Source of the DNA: Anisakis pegreffii
Lineage: Eukaryota; Nematoda; Chromadorea; Rhabditida; Anisakidae
DNA length: 64,000 bases
Assembly (NCBI GenBank): GCA_035041965.1
Contig: JAPYMA010000378.1
Span: 186,001 to 250,000, forward strand
Direction of reading: 5' to 3'
Position 1 is the first letter of the stretch. Each line of letters opens with the position of its first letter. Positions 1-11,600 of the stretch are shown one piece after another. The translations under genes and the position numbers were made by a program. The notes beneath the pieces were generated by a model. The model was given only the letters and a program-made list of their open reading frames with translations. It had not been told where the DNA came from and ran no database searches.

Positions 1-515
1 TTTGTCTCAGTGCGGAAGGGTTCTTCAGGAATAAAAGAAGTTCGTTGATAATGAAACAGACTCTTCAGGAACAGAAGGAAATTTCTTTGATTGAATTTTC
101 CATATGCTTATCAGTGTTCAACAAGGTGATCCATCGGTATGAATTCATACACGTGAGGATGCTTGCATCGTTCTTTGCCTACTTCATCAATAAATGCTGG
201 GCAAAGTCTGTGGTTCGATATTCACGTATATGTGAGCCGAGTTCTCACCATCAGGTACCTCTTTTATTAATTGATGGTGAGAACCATGGAATGGGGAAGT
301 CTTGGGCATCTGAACAGTCCTGACTTGAGATTTTATACGGACTTATCAACAGCTTAACACTGTACGGAAAGAAGAGCATTACCATGTTCGCCCACCACCA
401 CACTTCTTGCCCACTCCAACGAAACAACGAAGACACGAGCAATGCAAGCTAGTTCCGGACATGGACTGCAACCCAGTATTAATAAAAAAAACAAGAACAA
501 ATGAAGTCTGTAAAA
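1..515. other. no gene seen, window edge
   Basis: Open frames here are short, lack splice signals on both sides and show no recognisable protein motif. I see nothing that supports a gene. Confidence 0.5.
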
Positions 516-2201
516 CAGTGGTTCTCACGCTCGAATGCTCCATTACCCATTTTGATGATCTGGATGCTGCCGTTACCCCGCCCCCCCCTTCTGACCCAAA
601 AACTTACAATTTCCACGTATAACATCGGGAAGAAAAGGAAAATCGGTAAGGAATTTGCTCAGTGGCATGAAAGAAATTAATTTTCTGGAATGAAACAAGT
701 ATTTTCAGAACTTTATTTATCCACTGCAAAAATAATATGAACTTCGGCCATCAAAAACGAAAAGCAATGAAAAAAGCATTCTTCAGCGATTAAAAAATGA
801 AATTTAACCACAAGTTCAATAATTCATGAAGAAGGAAGATGTAATAAACACTTGAGGAATTATCTTCGAGATGAACGGAAAAGCGATCATTTCGTCAAAA
901 TGATGGTTAATGAATGAGTAAAAATTCATCGGGGGATGAAAATAAATTCGCACTATCGAGCGTTTTGAGATGCACAGGTGTATAAAGTCTGAAATTCCCA
1001 CTCTACTTTTCAAGCATTTCAGTCATTAACATAATGAAGAGGTATTATACCGGTTGAAAAACATTCATAAGGGACACATGAAATTGTAAAAATTGAAATT
1101 AAAAATCGATATCGTCAAATTCAGAAATATTCGATCGTTCTTCACCAAAACAATGATCTTTTCTGTCGTACTAAAGAGCTCAATCAAATCTTATTGCTCA
1201 TGATCGACGATGTCAGCCAATAGATTAAAGCACTTTACGAGATATTTGTGACTTCTTGAAACTGACTTTTGTTCAGGCCTAAAGACAAGCGTTTCATGAG
1301 CAAGTCGCGTTTAGATATCCAAGTGAAAAATTCACCATCACAATAACGTTCCATCATAGCAAAACAACATCACATATTGGTTTCACTCAATCGATCCCCG
1401 ATAACTAAAAAATTCATCGATGAGATGAAAATAAATTCGAAGTATTGTAACCAAGTCGATTAATATTCTCAAAATATAAAATATGAAATCTAAGGAATTT
1501 CAGATATAACTCAAAGATGTGACAACATCGAATATCATTCTCAAAACATAAAATATAAATCTGAAGAATTTCAGATATAACCCAAACAGAACGATTGATA
1601 TCTTCAAGTCAAATCTCAATGGCAAAAGATTCCCACAGACAAATCCTAAGCAGCAACAAAATATTGTGAGAAAATCTATTACAGGTCGGAAGTCAAGAAT
1701 GGGTACTTAAAGACAGAGCGCGAAGGAACGTGGTCGGTCGGTCGGTCAGTTAATCAGTCAAGCAGTCAATTCAGTTCGTCAGCGTGTCACTCAGTGATCA
1801 TATTGAAATTATATTGAAGCCGTCAGAAGCAATATTCCGGAATTCATATTAATTGTATTAATCGAAATATATTCTGTGAAGAGATAATTGTTGTATGGGC
1901 CTAAGTAGGTCCTTTAGTTGTTACTGCCGACTATACTGTATGATTGAAAGATTATATTGTCAGAGTTACTGTATTGTTGAATCATATTAACGTTTCCACT
2001 GTGCTTAATAATAAATTCCATATCAAACTATTAGTTGTATATCCACCGACACATCTCATTTTCACTGTATAGAGCGTTCGAATTTATTTTCGTTATAACA
2101 TATCAGCTTCTCGAAATGCTAATTTCCCGACCCCCTCCGTTACCTTCCACGAGACCCCCAAATTACTCAAAATGAGCAATTTCACCCCCTGAGAACCACT
2201 G
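516..2201. mobile_element. hAT-like non-autonomous transposon, copy 1
   Basis: The ends are perfect 12-bp terminal inverted repeats: CAGTGGTTCTCA at 516-527 and its complement TGAGAACCACTG at 2190-2201. The first and last roughly 80 bases match the ends of the element at 16205-16740, including a C-rich block near each end. No transposase frame is present. The flanking octamers (ctgtaaaa and ctttaatt) agree at only 5 of 8 positions, so the copy is old or one end is imprecise. Inside are a (GGTC)4 run at 1732-1747 and an approximate tandem duplication of about 70 bp at 1459-1590. The CAGTG ends and 8-bp duplication size are typical of the hAT superfamily; assignment is by ends only. Confidence 0.6.
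1459..1590. repeat. imperfect tandem duplication, about 70 bp unit
   Basis: Two adjacent copies share the phrases ATTCTCAAAA(C/T)ATAAAATAT and GAATTTCAGATATAAC. It lies inside the hAT-like element. Function unknown. Confidence 0.6.
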
Positions 2202-3724
2202 CTTTAATTGTAAGATGTTCACAAGAACAATCATCATAAATCATCAGAATTTGTCTATTCTACAACGCTAAACTCAGAAATTCACCGCTCCATCATAACT
2301 CCTCTCCATGCCATAAACTTTTTCAAATTCCCGTCCAGTTCGCGCTTTGTATTCGAGTGTCTCATTTACCTGGAACATTCGAAAAATGCGCACTAACCAT
2401 CTAAATATAGGTCATCAATTCCCGTTCGTATGTTGCGTTACATAAGAAAATATACTAGAAGGTTGGCGGTTCAAGTTAATAAATTGATAATTTTTGCGTG
2501 ATCACCTTAAGCAGCAATATTCAAATATTCGACTCGTGTATGTTTCTGATAGAACAACACATACGGATAATAATATGTGAGTCGCCAAAAACTATAAGTT
2601 ACCTTCCGTGTTGTGATTGAATATATAAATCAGTTTATCTGAAGAAGTAAAACGTGATGATGGTGTATTGATTGCATTTTATATATTGCATATTAATGCG
2701 TAAAGTAACAACAGTCGAATGTTGAGCATGTCAACTATTGTTACTTTACATAATTTTTGTTAGTTGCAGAAGTTTTATCCTATCATTCATTTATCGGTTA
2801 TTTGATTGCTAGATTCAATTCATTTGAATGTGATACTATTTTGAGTTAATAACTGAAAAATGTTGAGCATTTCAACTATTGTCCGCTCTCTCGTGGCTCT
2901 TGAGGAACGAAACTGCTGTGAAACGTTTTAGATGAACCTTTCGTGTATATGTTGATTGTTAGTGATCAGTTTTCTTAAAGCATCTATCTTGAATCAGAAG
3001 AATGATTAAGTGAACAATATCGTATGTTAAGGCAGCAAACACAAATTTGGAACGAAAAATATCGTAATAAACATTCTAACAGTTCCCATCTGGAAAGTCA
3101 CCGCACACACCACAAGCTGTCCTAATGACGACCCGCGTGATTCTTAGCATGAACGAGTCCCTGTTCCACTGAAACGAAGAAGCAAAAGAGTCACATACAG
3201 TCATCTACGATAAGCAAGGTGTTCGAAACGTGACATTCGCTTCTGTTTCTATCATTGATGCTACTGAAATGAGCATGTTGTCATGATCTCTTAACACTTG
3301 AACGAAACATCTGTACTGTTTCTGTGATATATGAAGATGCAATGCTTACTGCAACATCCAACACTGTTTATCATGTCCAGCATAAGAATCTCATTATTTC
3401 AGAATCTCATTTGTGTGTTTCATTGGATGATAACTATTCTGCGTTCTCTCATTCAACTACTGTGGGATATCTCCCTTCGAACGCTAAGTGTCATCCATTA
3501 GAATCTTTCATGGTTTCGAATTACATTCCATCGATTGAGTGATACGTCATTCGATTTCCGGTAATCAGTCGTAATTCTTCCTGCATTACAACGGTAGTCT
3601 AATCTCAACAACTTTCCATGGATGTTCACGTCTGACTGACGAATTGAAGCGATGAAAATTGCATAGCGAAAAATGGATATAAAAAAGTTCAGTGCTTGTT
3701 TGAATTGAATGCATTCAATTACGG
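2202..3724. other. intergenic; short repeated hairpin
   Basis: No convincing coding exon. It contains a two-tier hairpin at 2700-2749 and a second copy of its core at 2860-2884, listed separately. The rest is unremarkable AT-rich sequence. Confidence 0.4.
2700..2749. repeat. two-tier hairpin, 12-bp outer stem
   Basis: The outer arms GTAAAGTAACAA (2700-2711) and TTGTTACTTTAC (2738-2749) are perfect complements. An inner stem GTTGA/TCAAC closes a GCATG loop at 2721-2735. The loop region reappears at 2860-2884 with one substitution but without the outer stem. It may be a small foldback element or a structured RNA; nothing shows transcription. Confidence 0.5.
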
Positions 3725-4154
3725 CACTGGTTCTCAACCTTCTTTTCCACTTCAAGCCCTTTGAAAAGTCCTAAATTGTCCTCGCATCTCCTAAAACAAC
3801 ACTTAAATGTCTTCGCGCCCCTAACAACACCCGCTCTGCATCTCTCGTCCACTACTGTAAGTATTTGTAGTGCAGATAAATGTATACCAATAAAATACGT
3901 TCTAGCCTTTTCAAAAATATATACTTTAAAGACTATCCTCGCCTACTTTACACACACGTAACCGTTGAGCTCCGTCCTGGCCTACTTTACGATGTAAAAA
4001 ATAAATAAAACCTTATTTCGCACCCCTCACTCACCCCATCTCATCGCACCCATTCTCGCACCCCCTCTCACCCCACCCTCTCTTCCCCCCTCAGCCCCCG
4101 GCATGCCATCTCGCGCTCCCAAAGGGTGCATGCACACTGTGTTGAGGAACACTG
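3725..4154. mobile_element. hAT-like MITE, copy 2
   Basis: It begins CACTGGTTCTCAACC and ends GTTGAGGAACACTG, an imperfect inverted pair of the same type as the elements at 516 and 16205. The C-rich strings near both ends (for example 4020-4100) are like those of the other copies. It has no coding capacity. Flanking octamers (aattacgg and ctttaaag) are too different to call a target duplication, so the copy is probably old. Confidence 0.45.
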
Positions 4155-5584
4155 CTTTAAAGGATATTGTAACATCATCCGTTCGTTGCTTGTTTCATGA
4201 TCTGTTAATTGAGGAAATATTGGCCGCATCACTCCAGCCTGAACAGTGTTTGTATTGTTTTCATGACTCGGTGTTTGCGTTCGTGACTAGCTGTGCAGTA
4301 CATTGCTTCTTACTGATGCCTTGCTCACAATATTCACATTGCATGATGCCGCAGTTCTGATTGAACGTAGAATATACAAGAGCAGATGTTTTTGGAGATC
4401 TCTTCAAAGTCCCTTTATGATCATCCATTTTTATGTTGTAAATTGTTTCAGTTCATGCCAAGTAGACCAATCATGTAAAATCAAACAACACGGTGGTCGA
4501 TATTGGTCCAAGAATACATAAAAGATTCATGTTGTGGGACTTTGTTGTTTGAACTTTTGCTACACTCGCGGTTTCGGGCAAGACTTTCTACTGCAGACAG
4601 TAATCGAACCCACAACTTACCAATTACCGTACGAGTTCGATTTTTGTTCGTCCAGGAAAGTTTTCTCGAAACTGAGTGATGTACCAATGTCAGTGATGCT
4701 AACGAGTCAGAGTTCGGCTACGATTCTGTTTATATCTGATGATGTATTCATGTCCGAACTATTTTTGAAGTGCTCATGCTTTGTGGAGTTGCTCGGAAAG
4801 AAGCTTGGAACATTTTAGATCAAATGTCGTGTGCCTTTCAGCAAACAAGTGAATGCTTCGGCTATTCCTTGATGCTTTCCTCATCGATTAAATGTTCAAT
4901 TAGAGCTATAATATGGACTTTTGTCCGTTCATTTTATGCTAATTGTCATCGAACATCTAAAGGATCAATAACCCTCAGTCAATGGCATAGACAGGATTTT
5001 TCAGGGAGGATGGAGCACAAAATGTTCTGGTCCAACAAAAAATGTTTTTCCATGTTTTTTTTTCTCTTCCTACCTTTTTCTTCCGACCTCTAGGGAGGAT
5101 GGGGTGATTCGCCCTCTGCAACCCCATTTGAGTACACAATTGCATTCGGTACATCATATTAAACTTGTTGCTGTTTAGGGAAATTATTCCAAAAAATTTG
5201 GATCATAGCATTTCGGGTTGATTATGTAGGGCACACTGTTCAATGACTGACTCATTTTGTGGCTTACGAAAGCCATTCTGTTGAAGAGAGATATGGTAGT
5301 GATGATCAGAAAGAATTTATCTCTATCAGAGCAACTGTTGCAAGTGACTTTTCGGCATGATAAATATGTTTCAGGACAGGACGGCATCAACGATTAAACA
5401 AATGAACCGGAATTATGTAGGAGGAATGCGAAGAAGCTGAAAACTGCGCTGAGGAATGCAAAGCTCACAGGAGTGTTTGTGTCCAAACTGAGCCTTCTTC
5501 AGCTTCTCTCTTTATTTCCGTATTCATTTGTGTATTTTTTATTTCTTTAACAGCGGTATCGCATTTCATCGAAGGTTCTGCACT
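4155..5584. other. intergenic with degraded repeat
   Basis: No supported gene. Between about 4979 and 5150 the sequence has two GGGAGGATGG strings and a short GC-rich patch, which looks like an eroded dispersed repeat. A tRNA B-box-like string on the minus strand near 4600 lacks a matching A box. Confidence 0.3.
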
Positions 5585-5660
5585 GACCCGGAATCGAGCG
5601 CACACCCTCTGAGCACATCAGATCCTCAGAGCCTAGCGCTACGCCAGTACACTGTCGTCC
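5585..5660 (-). repeat. tRNA-derived SINE-like remnant
   Basis: On the minus strand an A-box-like TGGCGTAGCGCTAGG (5632-5646) is followed by a perfect 7-bp stem CTCTGAG/CTCAGAG in the place of an anticodon arm, and by a B-box-like GCTCGATTCC (5590-5599). Order and spacing fit an RNA polymerase III internal promoter, but the anticodon loop is too large and no clean acceptor stem is seen. A tRNA-derived SINE or tRNA pseudogene is more likely than a working tRNA. Confidence 0.35.
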
Positions 5661-8600
5661 CGTTGCAAGATCATTTCAAATTTATTTATTTGAATTTTTT
5701 CTCATCTGCCATCACCTATTTATGCCGGCTTCTCGCACCAGCTGCGACTGTTTGTGAAAGCGAACATGAAATGAACCGATGAGTAAAACCACGTTTGCAG
5801 TGCAAACAAGGATGTGTCAAATTAGGTTTGTAGTCAAGAGGGAATGAGTGTGCTTGAAAAAGGATAATCCTAGGATTAGTTTACCCGCACCAGGCTCTCA
5901 GTCGCAGAGCAAGAAGGAATTCAGCAGGATGAGCAATTGAGAACTGTGTGCATTGTTGTCGAACGTGATCATTTTGTAAATGATGTAATGAGAGTATTAA
6001 ACACCAACAAGATTTATTGAAACTAGTATCCAGGTTTGATAACATTCAGAAGATGCAAATGGATGAAGAAACAAAGAGTAATGTGAGTGTGGAACGAGTA
6101 GTTTGGAGTGCATAACTGAAAGCGAATATTCAGCTGATCAGAAGAGATAGGGATTGACCACTCCACCAAATCGGATGCTTGGCTCGAGCCTTGTCCATTT
6201 CTTCGGGCGCATCAACTGAGTGCCGGAGTTCAATCCATCATCATCATAAACCCACATTGGATAACGGTCAAGTGCAAGCACGGGATTTGCTTGAATTGGA
6301 CAGGATGCAAAGAGCACTGAAATTATGCGAATGTTTGATCATTATGATTGCTTCGAGTGATGATTATTATTGTTCAAATCAAGCAACCAATTAATGTTGT
6401 TCGAGAATTTTCCAGCTTCACGAGATCTTCTGCAATTAAATACGACAATTTCATGTCATGCAGTTATTAGGATTGTTCTCACGATTGCAGACAGAATTAT
6501 CTGTCTCAGTAGATCATCCGCTGGAATGTGCAATTAGGTGAATGCAATTTTGCGAAAAGAATTCAAGAAATGAGGTTCCTTTAAGCGGATGCAAACAATT
6601 TCATGGGCAGTAGCATACCAAAAATCAGTGAATTTCGATCATCGAGAACTTCCGTTCTGAAATTTGCGAGCACAATCCTCGCATTTTCATGATGCATTTG
6701 AACCACGAGGTGACAAGTGAAGAATTCGTTGAAATTTAGGATTTAACTCACCAACACTGAGAAGGATGGATGCGATTAGATGCAAGACCATCATCTTGAA
6801 AAGCGGAATCGTAATATCTTCTTGAAACATGAAACATTAAAGAATATTTAGTTAGTTCGACGCCAAAGACGATTGAGCGATGTGTGAAATGAACACATAA
6901 TAGTTAGATGTATGATTGATGCGTCTCAACGATAATTATCTATCCAAGACGGTAACGGTAAATTGATGCAATATAACTATATTACAATCCGAGGAACATT
7001 ACCGTTCAAGAATGAAAATAACGCAATATCATCTGTGCCCTATTGAGTGTTTAAAATCTTTTGCAGTAATTACGCTTTTTTTCACAAAGCAATGCGAAAC
7101 TTTTCTAGATCGTGTACAATCGCACGAATAACTTACCATATTCACAGCGTACAAGCTATTCATTAGGAGACGCGTTCAACAAATGGTGCATGATTACTGT
7201 TCGCCTAATGACAGTAACTAACAGCTGTTATGAGAAAGAACAATTCTGCGGATCACATCGAATTGTGCATCAAATGACCAATTATTTAACTGTTGCATTC
7301 GTGAACCAATCGAATTTCAATATTTTTAATTTAAGATGAGCGTTGAATTGAGAAAGAGAGTCGACAAAAAGAACTTATCAGTTTTGTTAAGTACTTAACG
7401 AGCACGATGATATACAATGGTATGATAATCAGAATGGGTAATTGCTCTCGGAAGCCAAATACGTTCACAGAATCAGTTGAAACTTGTTATTATTGCTGCA
7501 GTGGTAATCAATCCATTGAATTCTATTTGCAAAAATTTGGTTTGTGAAATGAAATTTGGATGTGACATGCAATTTGCATGTATGACTAACCGTTAAGTGA
7601 TGACGTGTTGCAGTGACCGAAAATCTATTTTATAATGTGTGTACTAGAAGACGTTGTCGTTGAAATTACCTTTTAATCTTATATTCTTTTGGGTTCGCTA
7701 GCCATTTTTTGCTTCTAAATAAGGCTCCGAGTGATTTCTTTTTTGAAATATTCCGTTACAATTGCTCAGTAAAATTCGCTTTCATCGAGTGATATCCTAC
7801 AATCATCTCTAAAACAGTTCGTAACGCTCTTGGCATTAACCGTTTGATCAGATATTCAGCTGGAATAAATGGTATAAGTCGGTCAGAAGCTCAGGAACTT
7901 AACAAATCACTCATAACGGGTTCAGTGATTCATAGTATGAGTTTGTAGTTTTTTTTTTTAAACCGAGAAACTCCATCTTACATTGAAACGATTAATCGGA
8001 AAGAATCAGGAATTTTTTTCTTGTGTTGTTTCCAAAAGGGTGAATGGAAGAAGGAAAGAACGAAGTATGTGAAAACAAAATGAGGAAAGCTGATTGTGAG
8101 ATGTTTTCTCTTATGATTTCTACGTTCATCAGTTTTTAGGATGCATTATTGAAGTAAACACAGACGAATGGAAAAAAATGAATGAGAATCTTCAATAGTG
8201 ATTTTGTCATTTGAAACAAATTGCCTGCTGAAATAAGACAGATATGAATGGATTGAAACATGAAAATGAACATTGATATATCCCTCAGATTATGCATATA
8301 TCAATGTTTATCTGCGATTTGGATTGTGTTTGAATGTACGTTTCCGCGGTGATCATATTGTCTCTGATGATGATGATGATGATGATGATATGATTGATGT
8401 GCATCTCTAAACTGCATTATTTCATCAATAAACACTTCGGAGCACAAAAACTTTTTCTGATGAGTATGTGCATAATACTTTCGCAAAACATTAATGTCTT
8501 CAAAGGTCTGCAAAAAACACGAACGCGCTTCGTCCGCAGTGAAACCTCAAGATATTTCTTCGAGAAAAAATGTTACATTTAAATCTCCTCGATCGTAAAC

Positions 8601-10371
8601 GATAAGAATTCTGTTCCATTAGTTTCATGAACAGCAATCAAAATCGGCGATCTAAAAGAATTGGCCTGAAATATGAAGTGATGTCCATTAGGATAATGAC
8701 CCTTCAATCATGAACTGCTTTCTATTGACAATAGCTCAGCAAGTGGAGAAATCAAAACACAAAAGACAACAATTCCATCACAAGCCAAAAATGATCGGAT
8801 GCAATTTCGCAGTTGCTAAGTTCATAAAAAATTGCTATTCAAAACTTCAAAGATGCTTCCAGGGGATGCTGCGTTTGGCTCCACACGGAGATGTTGTTGA
8901 GAATGAAACGAAATCAATAAAACTGAATGGGTTAATTTTTTCATCTGAAATAACGCGTTCATATGTTCGGAATTTGAGAATGAGCGCAAAAATGAGTGAA
9001 ATGGCATATCATGATCTCCACAAATGGACGTTCTAAGCACTCAAAGATCGACTCTCTAGGGCAGACAATGTACGATCGTCATGGTCGTAACCACTTGAAA
9101 CCTAATGAGGAGCATTCAATTCATTAAAGAGATACTGCTGAACAGGGAGGGTGGAGCTTGCAGCATGAGAGGTTCTAAACAAACCGTTGAAACGAAGAAG
9201 CAGAGCGCACCGTGAAATTTATCACCCATTTCTGTAACAATTATAGGCTAATATAGAATCAATGTTGATTCATCGTTGCTTATTTTGCGATCAGTTCAGC
9301 TTAATTGGCAATAAGTACGCAAGTGCAGCTCACTTTCGAGCAATGAGACGAGTTTTCACGTTAAATTAACGTTTTTATGGCAAAATAATTAACGTTAAAA
9401 ACATATATTGGATATCATGGAGTACTTCATGTTAGATTTAGCATTCTCCCAATCCGCTGCATTCAACTGATTGTGAGGGATAAATGATCCATTTGACCAC
9501 TTGAGGGCTACAAAAATGCAAAACTTGACGACTTGGTGCGTAAGAAAATACAAAGTGATGCCTTTGGGAATCACATGTGTCATTTACTGATATTTGAGTA
9601 ATTACTAGCAGAAAATGTTCACTTTGTGAAGTAAGTACTATGTAGCCACACCTCGTCGATACTACTACTGAGTCGATAATCTTATTTGATCAAAAAGTTT
9701 TTCCATTATTTTAGTCTCTAATTTCAGATCTGTTTTGTAGATCAACTCAATCCAAAGAGTTCAGTGAAGCTTATACATTTAATGGTTCTTTTTATGATTG
9801 CGTTGAATATTGCGTGGTGTACTTGTGTGAGTGGAGTTGAGAAGTTGAGAAGCAACAAGTTGTGTATTTTATTAACATATCGCACAACTAATTAATCTAC
9901 TTCATCGATGCAATAGTCATTTTAGTGATGTTTGGGTTATTCTGTTAGCATAAATTAATATGATTGTTCGGCTGTTATGTTCTTACTCAGACAATAGATA
10001 ATGACGAATCCAAATGAAGCTCATGCACAAATACTACCCATTATCGCTTCCTCAGTGAGTCGTTTCAATCGGAAGCAACCTTTAATGAGTGATTTATTCT
10101 CATTAAGAAGCATTCAACACTTCCAGCAGTGCCAAATTAGGGAAAACACGTATTGTTTCCAAACGAATGACTGCCTTCGAGGTGTCGTCATTAGTTTATC
10201 ATTTAGTGAATCTTTGCTGTAGCCTACTGTACATTCATCATAACAACAATAAACAAACATTAACATTTTGTTCGGAATTGGCACACGGCATCTATGGTAT
10301 ATCTGAAGCGGCAATAAGAAACAAAAGTAGAGATAGAATCTATTTTCAATCTATCAAACTAGTGATTAATG
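5661..10371. other. intergenic, no intact gene
   Basis: Only short, probably chance frames are open. A stretch near 5915-6010 on the plus strand reads like former coding sequence for about 30 codons before a stop, but no splice sites or homologous motif support it. A (TGA)8 microsatellite is at 8365-8389. Confidence 0.35.
8365..8389. repeat. (TGA)8 microsatellite
   Basis: Uninterrupted TGA trinucleotide run in non-coding sequence. Confidence 0.9.
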
Positions 10372-10425
10372 TTTGTGGACAGACATTCGACTGTCGTTTA
10401 CGACAGTCGAATGTCTGTCCACAAA
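10372..10425. repeat. 54-bp perfect palindrome
   Basis: Two perfect 26-bp arms (10372-10397 and 10400-10425) are separated by only two bases. The centre reads GACTGTCGTTTACGACAGTC. No flanking target duplication was noticed. Confidence 0.95.
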
Positions 10426-10484
10426 ATCTAAAAAAAGCTAACTAAACATCATCGAAAATTTTGAACACACGCAATAAAGACGCA

Positions 10485-11600
10485 ATAAACCAATTCCGGA
10501 TTCTATGATGGGAACTTTTTCGAATACCCTGGTGAACAACCACAGATCAACATGATTTTAGACATAAGAAAGTATTCTCTGCCTGGATTTCGGATGGAAA
10601 ATGCCACATTGTATCGGATTTACATGAAGAGCGAAGTTCAAGATCTCTCTTTCGAAAGCTAAGATCTGCATGAAAGCTTTACTACGTTGCCTGTAACGTT
10701 CACATTAACCGAAAATGGTAACTATCCTCCAACGTAGTGAATTTTTGATATTGCACCTGTTGATGTTCTCTGATGATATTATCTCAGTTGTCGCAAGGCA
10801 ATGTTCATTGAATTTACAAACACTGATCCGTGAATTTGCATGAATTAAGAAGTCTTGATGCAATCGAGCTTTTCAAGACGATTCCTGCAGTCAAAGGTGA
10901 CATCGGCAAAGTGTTTAAGAGAGTGATTGTATACAAAATATCTCTGGTTGAATGTTCCTTAATCATGAATGCATATTTTCAGCTGGAATTGATGCAAATT
11001 TAAGCAATTTAACGAACGCATGCTTTTTGAAAGTCTTAAATGAAATGGAAAGCATTACTCAATGGTCAACCGTGCACACGAACTTTATTCGACGTCTTAA
11101 AGTTCGAGTCGTTTCAGATGAGAAAGATGCACTTTTATGCAGAATGAAAGAAGTTATGAAGCGCTTATTCAGGTGAGTAAATGTCAAGAAACGCAATGCT
11201 TTCGTTGATATATGGTAGTATTTTTAAGTAAGTGCTAAGAAAGGATTGAATTTGATGCGAAACAGTTTCGAAAAATGAACATCAACGATTCTCTTGAGCA
11301 GTATCAATCGCGTCTAGCGATATGTGAACAAATATGAACCCTGTTGAGCAAACAAACTGAATGAAAAGCTAAAATCGTTCGGTCAACAAAAACAGATGCT
11401 TTTCAATGTGGTACTTTACGGACGATAGTGACATTAGTGTCGAAGACGAAGTGGTAGAAGAGAGCATCTGTCAGAAGAGTCAGCTCTATTTAAAGCATCC
11501 AGCTTCTGTACCTCGTTCAGTCCTCATAGGCTGAAGTAACCTACGACCCGCCCCCATCCTAAAAGATGATTCGCAAAATTGAGCGCTTCAGGAAATAAAT
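10485..11600 (+). pseudogene. decayed unidentified gene fragments
   Basis: Several plus-strand segments read like protein but are broken by stops. At 10493-10660 about 50 codons are open, containing the phrase NMILDIRKYSLPGF, and end at TAA. The same frame goes on for about 24 more codons after that stop. At 10982-11172 a segment of 63 full codons is bounded by a good acceptor (TATTTTCAG) and donor (CAG/GTGAGT). Two more open segments lie at about 11255-11335 and 11415-11530. I cannot join these into one intact frame, and I do not recognise the family. A decayed gene or old mobile-element protein fits best; a live gene with unrecognised introns is possible for the 10982-11172 exon. Confidence 0.35.

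Noticed and set aside
1446..2100. Possible solo LTR (TGTAAC... to ...TATAACA, with (GGTC)4 and AATAAA)
   Set aside because: Flanks show no target duplication, and the ends overlap other inverted AT-rich strings, so boundaries could not be defended.
4580..4640. Minus-strand B-box-like GGGTTCGATTAC
   Set aside because: No A box at the right distance and no tRNA fold.
8710..9036. 108-codon plus-strand frame starting with ATG
   Set aside because: An overlapping minus-strand frame is equally open, no splice context or motif supports it, and composition is not clearly coding.
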